A stretch of 35,708 nucleotides of DNA from Aequorivita sp. (GTDB taxonomy: Bacteria > Bacteroidota > Bacteroidia > Flavobacteriales > Flavobacteriaceae), in assembly GCA_026646335.1 (NCBI GenBank), contig JAPKFY010000048.1:1-35708 (forward strand). Reading direction: 5' to 3'. A program made the position numbers and the translations under genes. Positions 7,449 through 14,973 of the stretch are shown in pieces. The notes under the pieces are model-generated. The model did not search any database. It saw nothing but the letters and a program-made list of their open reading frames with translations, and was not told the DNA's origin. The first letter of the stretch is position 1, and each line of letters begins with the position of its first letter.

Positions 7449-8435
7449 ATGAACAATTCAATGAAAAATCACGAACACCAAACAAACAGTATTTGGACCG
7501 TGAGTAGAACAACAATTCTATCGGTAATGATGCTAATTGCTTGCATTACCTATTCGCAAAAAAAGAATGGAACTATTTACATAGACCATCCGGCAATTAC
7601 CACAGTGGAGGCTATGACACAAGCTTTTGTTAGTGGAGATTCAGACAAGGTAGCCAGTTATCTGGCCGATGATTTTAAGGCCTACAATGGCACGAGTACC
7701 GACCCAAATGACAAGGGGCAAGACAAAGAAAGCTTTTCAAAATCTGCAAAAGGTTGGAATGACGCTCTTGATTATTTTTCAATAAGCCGCTCCCCGGGTG
7801 CCTATCCTGATGCATTGGAATACAAAGACGACAACCAAAAAGATGTGATGTGGGTACAGACTTGGGAAGACATGAAAGGTGTTCACAAAAAAACAGGTGT
7901 TAAGGTAAACCAACCTATGCACCGATTATTCATAGTGAATAAAAACAATAAAATACAAACCATTATAACCTATAGCAACGCCAATATTGGTTCGGAAATT
8001 CGCCAAAGTTATTCCGACAGGAAAAATGGTACTATCTACAACCATCACGAAAATATAAACACCGTTCGTAAAATGATTTATGCCATAGAGTTCAATGATT
8101 GGGACAAAGTGTACAGTTTTTATGATAAAGATGTACGGTTCATAGATTCCAGCTCACCCACAATGGAAAGCATTTCATTAACGGAACAAAAAGCCTTAGA
8201 CAAAAAGATTTTAGAAAAATATGATGTTGCCAGCATTGATATGGTAGGTTATCCTGATTATTTGCATTACGAAATGGGAGATCAGGGTTTAGTACAATCT
8301 TGGTGGAATATAAATTTTGTTCGCAAATCTGATAAAAAAGCAATTGTACTGCCCATATTTTATATTATGGATTTCAATAATGAAGGAAAAATAACTTCGG
8401 AAACGGCCTATTACAATGCAAAAATATTGGATTAG
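7449..8435 (+). CDS. Exported protein with two tandem NTF2/SnoaL-like domains
   Basis: A 328-residue protein whose N-terminus has a long polar lead (about 24 residues), then a hydrophobic stretch TTILSVMMLIACITYSQ that reads as a signal peptide. A later internal start is therefore possible. The mature protein is an internal duplication. One copy starts KKNGTIYIDHPAITTVEAM (about 38) and the second RKNGTIYNHHENINTVRKM (about 194), each followed by a helix with DxDKV and a conserved tryptophan-rich strand (VQTWEDM, VQSWWNI). Both halves match the NTF2-like cone fold used by SnoaL-type cyclases and small-ligand binders. It is predicted to be periplasmic. Catalytic residues cannot be assigned. 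Confidence 0.7.
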   Translation: MNNSMKNHEHQTNSIWTVSRTTILSVMMLIACITYSQKKNGTIYIDHPAITTVEAMTQAFVSGDSDKVASYLADDFKAYNGTSTDPNDKGQDKESFSKSAKGWNDALDYFSISRSPGAYPDALEYKDDNQKDVMWVQTWEDMKGVHKKTGVKVNQPMHRLFIVNKNNKIQTIITYSNANIGSEIRQSYSDRKNGTIYNHHENINTVRKMIYAIEFNDWDKVYSFYDKDVRFIDSSSPTMESISLTEQKALDKKILEKYDVASIDMVGYPDYLHYEMGDQGLVQSWWNINFVRKSDKKAIVLPIFYIMDFNNEGKITSETAYYNAKILD

Positions 8436-8501
8436 ACTCCCCGAGTTATTCACTATAAACTCCCCAGTTAATTGAAAAAAACAATTCAATACTAATCAGT
8501 T

Positions 8502-8516
8502 TCCGCCCAAGGCGGA
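8502..8516. repeat. Short GC-rich hairpin between genes
   Basis: TCCGCC (8502-8507) pairs with GGCGGA (8511-8516) across a CAA loop, 17 bases before the ATG at 8534. It stands out in AT-rich surroundings. GGCGGA hairpins are common scattered elements in this phylum. It could modulate translation or message stability of the 8534 gene. Confidence 0.4.
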
Positions 8517-8533
8517 GACACAAAATAAAAATC

Positions 8534-9301
8534 ATGAGGAAATTAATTTTTACAATGCTTTTGTTGCCACTATTGGCAATATCGCAAAACAGTACCGAAT
8601 ACGGCGTATTCGAAAATGCAGTATTAACGCCAAATCCCGCTCAAGTAACGCAGTTTGAGGCAGGGCTCGCGGCTCACAACAAAAAATATCACGCAGAGGG
8701 CGCTTATGGAGCAGATGTATTTTGGATTTCTAGCGGTCCCAACGCCGGCAGTTATTTATGGAGTATGGGGCCAACCCCTTGGAGCGCAATGGATAAACGG
8801 CCCGCACAAAAAGATGGCCACGATGCAGACTGGAACAACAATGTGCTAAAATACATGATGCCCGAAGGCGGCCAAACCTATTGGAAAGCAATTCCTGAAG
8901 CATCACGATTTGCAAAGAATATGACCATTAAAAACCTTGTGGTGGACATTTATGATGTAAAGCGCGGAAAAATGAAAGACGCTATGGCACTGGTAGAAAA
9001 AATACACAAGGTTTACACCGAAAAACTTCCAGGCGAGACCTACGGAATTTACACCAATGAATTTTCCAGTACTAAGGAAGGTCAGGATCTTGCCGTAGTT
9101 TCTTTTTACGAAAATATGGGAGAGTTTAGCCAAGACAGTGGGATGGACAAAAAATTTGACGAAGTGTACGGCAAAGGAAGTTGGGACCAGTTTTTAAAAG
9201 ATTGGTATAATGTTACCGACGGTAGCGAAAGTGAACTTTGGATTTTTCGTCCAGATTTGAGCGGCACAAATGGCGAGATAAATGTTGCTCCAAAAAAATA
9301 G
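8534..9301 (+). CDS. Exported protein of unknown function, probably two ABM-like halves
   Basis: A 255-residue protein with a clear signal peptide (MRKLIFTMLLLPLLAISQ). I do not recognise a named family with certainty. The mature part has two segments that each look like a ferredoxin-like dimeric alpha/beta-barrel unit. The first is around PAQVTQFEAGLAAHNKKYHA with FWISSGPNAGSYLW, and the second around VVDIYDVKRGKMKDAMALVEK with YGIYTNEFSS and LAVVSFYE. That layout recalls antibiotic-biosynthesis-monooxygenase or EthD-like proteins fused head to tail. Aromatic residues are abundant. It is predicted to be periplasmic and sits between the double NTF2 protein and a small cytoplasmic protein. Confidence 0.6.
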   Translation: MRKLIFTMLLLPLLAISQNSTEYGVFENAVLTPNPAQVTQFEAGLAAHNKKYHAEGAYGADVFWISSGPNAGSYLWSMGPTPWSAMDKRPAQKDGHDADWNNNVLKYMMPEGGQTYWKAIPEASRFAKNMTIKNLVVDIYDVKRGKMKDAMALVEKIHKVYTEKLPGETYGIYTNEFSSTKEGQDLAVVSFYENMGEFSQDSGMDKKFDEVYGKGSWDQFLKDWYNVTDGSESELWIFRPDLSGTNGEINVAPKK

Positions 9302-9382
9302 GCTTTTAAAGAAAAGTGTGCGGTGTGGCATTGTCGCGGCGTACATTTTTCACTTTAAGGTATTCATCTAAAAAACATAGTT

Positions 9383-9718
9383 ATGAAAACTGGCGAAACA
9401 CAATGGAGCAAGGAAGAACTGAAAACCTATATTTTAATCCTCTGCGCAAAGGCTGATAAAATAGAAGTCGAAGAAGAGATTACACTCATAAAAACCAAAA
9501 CATCCAACGAAGTTTTCGATAAAATGTACCGTGAATTTCAAAATAATGATGAAGATGAAAGCCTTGAAAAAATCCAGGATGCCTTGGAGCGGCACCAATA
9601 CTCTGAACTGGAGCTGTGCGAACTAAAAAATGAAATTCAGCAACTCTTTGCGGCTGACCGCAAGATACCGATGTCTGAAAGCAACCTGGGAAGGATTTTG
9701 GAGAATATTATTTATTGA
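9383..9718 (+). CDS. Small acidic protein, possibly TerB-like
   Basis: A 111-residue, mostly helical, acidic cytoplasmic protein without signal or membrane segment. The segment YILILCAKADKIEVEEEITLI is like the first helices of TerB-like domains (a helix followed by an acidic EEE stretch), and LFAADRKIPMSESNLGRIL resembles the final helix. The assignment is structural guesswork; no catalytic motif is seen. It may be a separate transcription unit, since 81 bases precede it and 56 follow it. Confidence 0.55.
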   Translation: MKTGETQWSKEELKTYILILCAKADKIEVEEEITLIKTKTSNEVFDKMYREFQNNDEDESLEKIQDALERHQYSELELCELKNEIQQLFAADRKIPMSESNLGRILENIIY

Positions 9719-9774
9719 AGTCGAACTAAGTTAAATATCAAGCTTATAACTAATAAATAAAAAATCGAAAAGAA

Positions 9775-10212
9775 ATGAATTTAAAAATACACATCCTAAT
9801 ATCTTTTCTGTTGCTGGGGATTATTTCGGTCAATGCCCAAAACAGTGACCCTCATGGCGACCATGAATCGGCTATCACTGGCATGCCTTCGGAAAAAGTA
9901 TTGATGGTTTTGGATATTGCGGTGAACGACTCACTTCAATACCAACAGTATCGTTTAAAAGTGGAACCGCTTATTGAAAAATATGGCGGAATCTATTTGG
10001 TGCGTTCTGGCGGAATGGCCTTTGATCCAGATCCGGACCGTAAAGTGATTCCCGTGGAAGGATACTGGACCCCCTACAGATTTATTATCGTGCAATGGGA
10101 TTCCATGGAAGCGCTACAAAATTTTACAACTTCGGAAGAATATAAAACCGTGGCGAAAATTCGGGGAAATTCAGCATCTACAAAATCGATTATTGTAAGG
10201 AAATATAATTGA
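9775..10212 (+). CDS. Exported DUF1330-like protein
   Basis: A 145-residue protein with a signal peptide cleaved after about residue 21 (SVNAQ) and a DUF1330-like dimeric alpha/beta-barrel domain from about residue 40. The hallmarks are DSLQYQQYRLKVEPLIEKYGG, YLVRSGG and FIIVQWDSMEALQNF. DUF1330 proteins are usually cytoplasmic and about 95 residues long; an exported version is less usual. The linker contains a small histidine cluster (DPHGDHES), which might bind metal. No reaction is established for the family. Confidence 0.75.
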   Translation: MNLKIHILISFLLLGIISVNAQNSDPHGDHESAITGMPSEKVLMVLDIAVNDSLQYQQYRLKVEPLIEKYGGIYLVRSGGMAFDPDPDRKVIPVEGYWTPYRFIIVQWDSMEALQNFTTSEEYKTVAKIRGNSASTKSIIVRKYN

Positions 10213-10270
10213 AACAGAAAAAGGATAAAAACTTAATTTATAATTCAGCAGAATTCAAATCATTACAAAA

Positions 10271-11206
10271 ATGGCAACAACTTTTAATTATTGTTTTTTG
10301 ATAAGCCTTGCCTTCAGCTTGATGAATATAAATCATGCTATTGGTCAAAATTCCGATGCAATGAAAAAAACACAAGCAACAAACAAAACAGTGAAAATTT
10401 ACACCCAAGACGAAGCGGATGTAAAAGCAACCATTGAACAATTTCTAATTGTGGCAGGTAATTACAATTTGGATGCCATGGCAAATATGATGTCAGACAA
10501 AGCAAGTCTCGCAATCGCAAGATTAAGGGACGGCAAATGGACTACCGAAACCATGTTAATAAGTGAATATTTTGAAGCGGCAAAAAACAGAACAAATCGC
10601 CCTTATTTTGAACCCGTAAAAGAATACACAATCCACCTAAGCGATGGACATTTGGCATTTGTAAAAGCCGATGCTGTTTTACATGCTTTTGGAGTTCCAC
10701 TTTTGAACAACATCGATTATTTCACATTGATAAAGGAAAACGAGGTTTGGAAGTTTATCAATATTTCGTTCACCTCAACCCGTATTCCAGAAGCTGAAAG
10801 AATTTACGACCCAATCGTATTCGCTAAGAGTTATGCACAGGCTTGGTGTAGTCAAAATCCTGATTTTGTCGCTTTGTTTTATGCCGAAGATGGTTCATTG
10901 AACATTAATAACGGTACTCCCGCTGTTGGCAGGACAGCCATTACCCAATCTGCCAAAGCCTTTATGGATGCCTTTCCGGATGATATGATCGTTGCTTTTG
11001 ACAAGTTGGTAAAAACCCCAAAAGGCACTGAATTCCATTGGACGTTAACAGGAACCAACACAGGCCCCAACGGAACAGGAAAGAAAGTAAACATAAGCGG
11101 TTTTGAACTTTGGCAGTTGGATGAGACCGGTTTAATAAAAGAATCCAAAGGCACTTTTGATGCTGAAGAATATAGCCGGCAGATTAAATATGGCAGTGAC
11201 AATTAA
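10271..11206 (+). CDS. Exported protein with two NTF2/SnoaL-like domains
   Basis: A 311-residue protein with a signal peptide (about 1-25, ending NHAIGQ). A first NTF2-like domain (about 48-173) begins with a helix ADVKATIEQFLIVAGNYNLD and contains the ISFTST terminal strand. A second, SnoaL-like domain (about 181-305) begins VFAKSYAQAWCSQNPDFVALFYAEDGSL and contains ALADWV-like equivalents (AITQSAKAFMDAFPD) and FELWQLDETGLI. Such domains handle small hydrophobic ligands. It lies 27 bases before the O-methyltransferase. Together with the 4768 and 7449 genes this makes five NTF2-like domains within 6.5 kb. It is predicted to be periplasmic. Confidence 0.75.
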   Translation: MATTFNYCFLISLAFSLMNINHAIGQNSDAMKKTQATNKTVKIYTQDEADVKATIEQFLIVAGNYNLDAMANMMSDKASLAIARLRDGKWTTETMLISEYFEAAKNRTNRPYFEPVKEYTIHLSDGHLAFVKADAVLHAFGVPLLNNIDYFTLIKENEVWKFINISFTSTRIPEAERIYDPIVFAKSYAQAWCSQNPDFVALFYAEDGSLNINNGTPAVGRTAITQSAKAFMDAFPDDMIVAFDKLVKTPKGTEFHWTLTGTNTGPNGTGKKVNISGFELWQLDETGLIKESKGTFDAEEYSRQIKYGSDN

Positions 11207-11233
11207 ATTTTGAACTATAAATCTAAAATATAA

Positions 11234-12277
11234 ATGGAAAACACCACCACACAAGCAACACCTGCAGCAATCCTTCAAATGGGATCAGGATTTTGGGCAT
11301 CAAAAATACTTTTGACAGCAGTAAATTTTGAACTCTTTACACATCTTGCAAAGCAACCGAATCAGTCTGCCAAGAAGCTCAAATCTTTATTGAATTTGAA
11401 ATGTACAGACAGAAACACTTACGACTTTTTGGACTGTCTGACCGGATTTGGATTTTTGAAACGGGAAGGGCTTTTGGAAACTGCGAGATATTCCAATACA
11501 ATAGACACTGATATTTTTTTAGATAAAGAAAAACCATCATATATAGGTGGAATTCTCGAAATGATGAACAATAGACTCTGGGAGTTTTGGGGAAATCTAG
11601 ATGACGGTTTAAAAACAGGCTTGATTCAGAATGAAGCCAAGGATGGCGGAAAAGGTATTTTCGATTTAGTTTACAGCAATCCCGAATTATTAAAAAGCTT
11701 CGTAAATGGTATGACTGGTGTACAGATAGGGAATTTTATGGCTTTGGCGAAAAAGTTTGATTTTTCAAACTTCAAAACCATGGTAGATGCAGGGGGTTCG
11801 GCAGGCGTACTTTCTGCGATGGTCGCCAAAAATAATTCACATATGACCTGTACCACGTTCGACCTACCTCCGTTGGAAACTATGGCGAAAGAAACTGTCC
11901 AAAAATTCCAGTTGGAAGAGCGTGTGAAAGTTTTGAGCGGTGATTTTTTCAAGAATGAACTGCCAAAAGCAGATATCGTATCCATGGGGAATATATTGCA
12001 CGATTGGGACGAAGGCACCAAAATAAACCTGATGCAAATCGCTTATGATGCGCTGCCAAAAGGAGGTGCTTTTATCGCCATTGAAAATGTTATTGACAAT
12101 GATAGAAAACAAAACGTTTTTGGAATGATGATGAGCCTGAACATGCTCATTGAAACCGGCGATGGCTTTGACTATACTTTCAACGATTTTACGAAGTGGG
12201 CCAAGATAGTAGGCTTTTCATCTACTGAATTAATGCCTTTGGCAGGTCCATCAAGCGCAGCAATTGCAATAAAATAA
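11234..12277 (+). CDS. SAM-dependent O-methyltransferase, acetylserotonin-OMT-like
   Basis: A 347-residue cytoplasmic methyltransferase of the plant-COMT/ASMT/tetracenomycin type (Methyltransf_2). The N-terminal winged-helix dimerisation domain covers about 15-95. The SAM-binding motif VDAGGSAG is at 184-191, with TTFDLPP at 207-213. The likely catalytic base is H256 in ILHDWDE, matching the conserved His-Asp pair of the family. Members methylate hydroxyl groups of phenols, polyketides or indoles. The enzyme supports the view that the cluster modifies an aromatic or polyketide-like compound, but the acceptor is unknown. Confidence 0.88.
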   Translation: MENTTTQATPAAILQMGSGFWASKILLTAVNFELFTHLAKQPNQSAKKLKSLLNLKCTDRNTYDFLDCLTGFGFLKREGLLETARYSNTIDTDIFLDKEKPSYIGGILEMMNNRLWEFWGNLDDGLKTGLIQNEAKDGGKGIFDLVYSNPELLKSFVNGMTGVQIGNFMALAKKFDFSNFKTMVDAGGSAGVLSAMVAKNNSHMTCTTFDLPPLETMAKETVQKFQLEERVKVLSGDFFKNELPKADIVSMGNILHDWDEGTKINLMQIAYDALPKGGAFIAIENVIDNDRKQNVFGMMMSLNMLIETGDGFDYTFNDFTKWAKIVGFSSTELMPLAGPSSAAIAIK

Positions 12278-12303
12278 TTTATTAACTAAACATTAAAACC
12301 AAA

Positions 12304-12825
12304 ATGAAAACAACAAAAATTACAACTATAGCACTCGCTTTGGTAGCGGTAATTTCACTATCAAGTTGCAACGAAAAAGCCAAAACAGAAACAACTGTAG
12401 AAAAACCAGAAACTACTGAAACAGTTGTAGTAAATGAAACCCCAGACTATTTTCTGCTACGCCCAGAAGTTGAAAAAGCCTATGGCTATTCGCATGCCGT
12501 AAAAATTGGCAACGACATAAAAATCTCCGGTGCCGTAAGTATGGACGATGAAGGCAACCCAACAGCCGTTGGCGATCTGGAACAACAAATGAAAAACTGT
12601 TATGCCGATTTAGAAAAAATCCTAAAGCACAACGGATGCACTTTTGACGATGTGGTAGTGGAAAACGTATTTACAACCAACATGCCCAAATTTTTGGAAG
12701 TTGCGGGCTACCGGGCAGAAATCTACAAAAAGCAATTTCCAACGGGATCCTGGCTTGGTGTAAAGGAACTTGCGATTCCCGAATTTATGATTGAAATTGA
12801 GCTGGAAGTGCATAAAGTTAAATAA
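12304..12825 (+). CDS. RidA-like (YjgF/UK114) lipoprotein lacking the catalytic arginine
   Basis: A 173-residue lipoprotein, lipobox SLSSC with C22, then a TET-rich linker and a RidA-fold domain (about 48-171). Family features are IKISGAVSMDDEG, LEQQMKNCYADLEKILKHNGC and the final IEIELEVHKVK strand. Classical RidA enzymes are cytoplasmic imine/enamine deaminases that need an arginine in a P-x-R-S motif before the last strands. Here the segment reads PTGSW, with glycine 148 in that position. The protein should therefore not be a normal RidA deaminase, and it is exported. It may bind a small ligand. It precedes the cupin gene by 31 bases, and both start MKTTK. Confidence 0.82.
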   Translation: MKTTKITTIALALVAVISLSSCNEKAKTETTVEKPETTETVVVNETPDYFLLRPEVEKAYGYSHAVKIGNDIKISGAVSMDDEGNPTAVGDLEQQMKNCYADLEKILKHNGCTFDDVVVENVFTTNMPKFLEVAGYRAEIYKKQFPTGSWLGVKELAIPEFMIEIELEVHKVK

Positions 12826-12856
12826 TATCATCAAATAAAAATTTAAAAAATATATT

Positions 12857-13309
12857 ATGAAAACAACCAAAAATTACCTGTTATTCATCGCTGTCATTTT
12901 AATTACGACGGCTTCATTTGCTCAAGAAAAATTAGATGCAAAAACCTTTGCCTATAATACCGGTAATCCAGCCGATTGGCCTGCCGAACTGGATGCGGTT
13001 ATAGCCGCACCAAATAATCATAAGATTTTACTGGAAAACGATAAAGTCAGGGTTTTGGAAGTAACACTACTACCAGGCGAAAAAGAACCACTTCACCATC
13101 ATCAATGGCCAAGTACGCTTTATATAATGAAAGCAGGCGATTTTGTAGATTATGACAGCAAAGGCAATGTGATTCTCGATTCCCGTAAGTTTTCACAACC
13201 ATCGACCTATCCATTAACCATTTTCAAAAATCCCGAAGCTCCGCATCAAGCTGAAAACTTGAGCAAAACAGAAACCATAAAGCTTATTCGGGTTGAAATG
13301 AAGCAATAA
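12857..13309 (+). CDS. Exported cupin-domain protein
   Basis: A 150-residue protein with a signal peptide (about 1-22, TASFAQ) and one cupin beta-barrel (about 58-148). Motif 1 shows VLEVTLLPGEKEPLHHHQWP with H80-H82 as metal ligands; the second motif supplies another His in PEAPHQAEN. Small exported cupins of this type usually have no assigned reaction, though the metal site would allow dioxygenase or isomerase chemistry or binding. It is placed between the RidA-like lipoprotein and the EthD gene (15 bases) and is probably co-transcribed. Expected location is the periplasm. Confidence 0.82.
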   Translation: MKTTKNYLLFIAVILITTASFAQEKLDAKTFAYNTGNPADWPAELDAVIAAPNNHKILLENDKVRVLEVTLLPGEKEPLHHHQWPSTLYIMKAGDFVDYDSKGNVILDSRKFSQPSTYPLTIFKNPEAPHQAENLSKTETIKLIRVEMKQ

Positions 13310-13324
13310 TTAAAACAAAAAATC

Positions 13325-13630
13325 ATGATCAAACTAACAGTCCTTTATGGACACCCAACAGACATTACAGCATTTGAAGATTATTATGCCAATACCCACT
13401 TGCCCAAAGCGGCAAAAATGAAAGGACATACAAAGCTTGAACTTACCAAATTTTTAAGTGCCCCAGATGGTTCAAAAGCTGCGTATTACCGAATGGCGGA
13501 ATTTTGGTTTTCCAGTCCAGAAGCCATGCAGACGACCATGGGTTCGCCTGAAGGTCAGGCAACCGCGGCAGATTTAGCCAATTTTACAACTGGTGGTGCA
13601 ACGCTTTTGGTTGGAACTGTGGATGAATAA
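13325..13630 (+). CDS. EthD-family protein
   Basis: A 101-residue cytoplasmic protein of the EthD dimeric alpha/beta-barrel family. The hallmarks are the initial strand IKLTVLYGHP, the FEDYYANTHLPKAAKMKG segment with the conserved HLP, and AEFWFSSPEAMQTTMGSPEGQA. EthD-like proteins accompany oxygenases and ether-, quinone- or polyketide-processing enzymes. Full family length, apparently intact. It starts 15 bases after the cupin stop. No partner cytochrome P450 is present in the window. Confidence 0.88.
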   Translation: MIKLTVLYGHPTDITAFEDYYANTHLPKAAKMKGHTKLELTKFLSAPDGSKAAYYRMAEFWFSSPEAMQTTMGSPEGQATAADLANFTTGGATLLVGTVDE

Positions 13631-13673
13631 TAAATTAATTTAATACCAACCAAAAACAATAAAAAAAGTCGAT

Positions 13674-14537
13674 ATGAAAACAGTACTAATTACAGGAACA
13701 AGCAAAGGTATAGGCCTTGAAACAGCATTGGCATTCGGCCGTGCAGGTTATAAAGTATTTGCCACTATGCGAAATCCGGATAAAGCAGATGATCTTAAAA
13801 AAATAATAAAAAACGAATCTTTAGATGTCAGGATCACAAAAATGGATGTAGACTCAGATCATTCTGTTCAGCAATGTATGAATGGGCTGCTCTATGAATT
13901 TAAACATATAGATGTTCTCGTCAACAATGCTGGTATTGAACGCCATGGCTCAATTGAAGAGATGTCGATGGACGATTTCCAATCCGTTATGAACACCAAT
14001 TATTTGGGAGTCCTTCGCTGTACCAAAGCCTTGTTGCCCCTAATGCGAAAAAACAAAAAAGGTTGCATAATTAATATTGCTTCAGTATCGGGTCATATTG
14101 CCAATAGTCCGTTGGGTGCTTATTCAGCAAGTAAATATGCGCTTGAAGCTGTTAGTGAAGCCTTGGCACAAGAAGTAAAACCCTTTAATATTCGGGTTGC
14201 TATCGTAGAACCCGGCATCATCAATACCGAAATGGCTGCAGATATTTCAGTAGATGGGAAATCAATTTATCCACATTCCAAACGTTTGGCAGGACTTTTT
14301 TCGGCATCGCTTCAAACGCCAACGCCACCAACACTCGTGGCAGACAAAATTTTGGAAATTTCAGAAAGCAATGATTGGAAATTAAGACATCCCGTTGGCC
14401 CAGATGCAGAACCGTTTATTGCATGGAGAGCTTCTATGACTGATGAACAATGGGTTGATTGGAATGCCACAAACGATGACGATTGGTACGAGGCCGTGCA
14501 AAATACATTTGGATTGGATGCGAGATTGACAACATGA
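13674..14537 (+). CDS. Short-chain dehydrogenase/reductase (SDR)
   Basis: A 287-residue classical SDR. The cofactor motif TGTSKGIG is at 7-14, NNAG at 84-87, the catalytic Ser is probably S137 (INIASVSG), with Y150 and K154 in YSASK. VEPGIINTEM is the usual PG motif. The C-terminal extension with many tryptophans (EQWVDWNATNDDDWYEA) is characteristic of a subgroup of about 280-residue SDRs. It would reduce or oxidise a carbonyl/alcohol with NAD(P)(H) in the cytoplasm. Together with the ADH and the epimerase-like enzyme it is the third oxidoreductase of the cluster. Confidence 0.9.
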   Translation: MKTVLITGTSKGIGLETALAFGRAGYKVFATMRNPDKADDLKKIIKNESLDVRITKMDVDSDHSVQQCMNGLLYEFKHIDVLVNNAGIERHGSIEEMSMDDFQSVMNTNYLGVLRCTKALLPLMRKNKKGCIINIASVSGHIANSPLGAYSASKYALEAVSEALAQEVKPFNIRVAIVEPGIINTEMAADISVDGKSIYPHSKRLAGLFSASLQTPTPPTLVADKILEISESNDWKLRHPVGPDAEPFIAWRASMTDEQWVDWNATNDDDWYEAVQNTFGLDARLTT

Positions 14538-14594
14538 AAACGGAGCAGCCGAAAACCGCATAGAGTAGGCAATAACAATTTAAATTACAATACA

Positions 14595-14861
14595 ATGACA
14601 ACAATAGTAGCACGCCACAAAGTAGGCAATTTTAACACTTGGCTTAAAGGCCATCAAGAAAGGGTAAAGTTATTTACACCTTCTGTTTCCAGTTTTAAAA
14701 CCTTTCAGGATACGGATGATCCCAATTCGATAGCGATAGTAGCCGAAGTTACGGATATGGAAAAGTTTAAAGCAATGCTAGTCAGTCCTGACAGCATAGA
14801 GGCACAGAAAAGACATACCGTGTTGAAACCGATTACCGTTTCGATGCAAGTAGAACCATAA
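14595..14861 (+). CDS. Small DUF3764-like / ABM-like protein
   Basis: An 88-residue cytoplasmic protein with the pattern of a dimeric alpha/beta-barrel unit: TTIVARHKVGNFNTWLKGH, an FKTFQDTDDPNSIAIVAEV hairpin, then DMEKFKAMLVSPDSIEAQKR and a short final strand. It resembles DUF3764 and antibiotic-biosynthesis-monooxygenase relatives. Function unknown. It lies 57 bases after the SDR, and 112 bases separate it from the MFS gene. Confidence 0.7.
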   Translation: MTTIVARHKVGNFNTWLKGHQERVKLFTPSVSSFKTFQDTDDPNSIAIVAEVTDMEKFKAMLVSPDSIEAQKRHTVLKPITVSMQVEP

Positions 14862-14973
14862 GCGAATGTTTTGAAAAGGATTGCTAAACAGCAAGACTTC
14901 CTCAAAAGAGACAGTTTCCCCATGTCATTAAAGACCAATAGATTTAAGTCCGCCAATTTTAAAAACCAAAATC

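Noticed and set aside
9340-9372. CATCTAAA at 9365 before the TerB-like gene as a third copy of the ECF promoter
   Set aside because: No GTAAC box lies 16 bases upstream; only a GTAC occurs at a 20-base distance, so a chance match is more likely.
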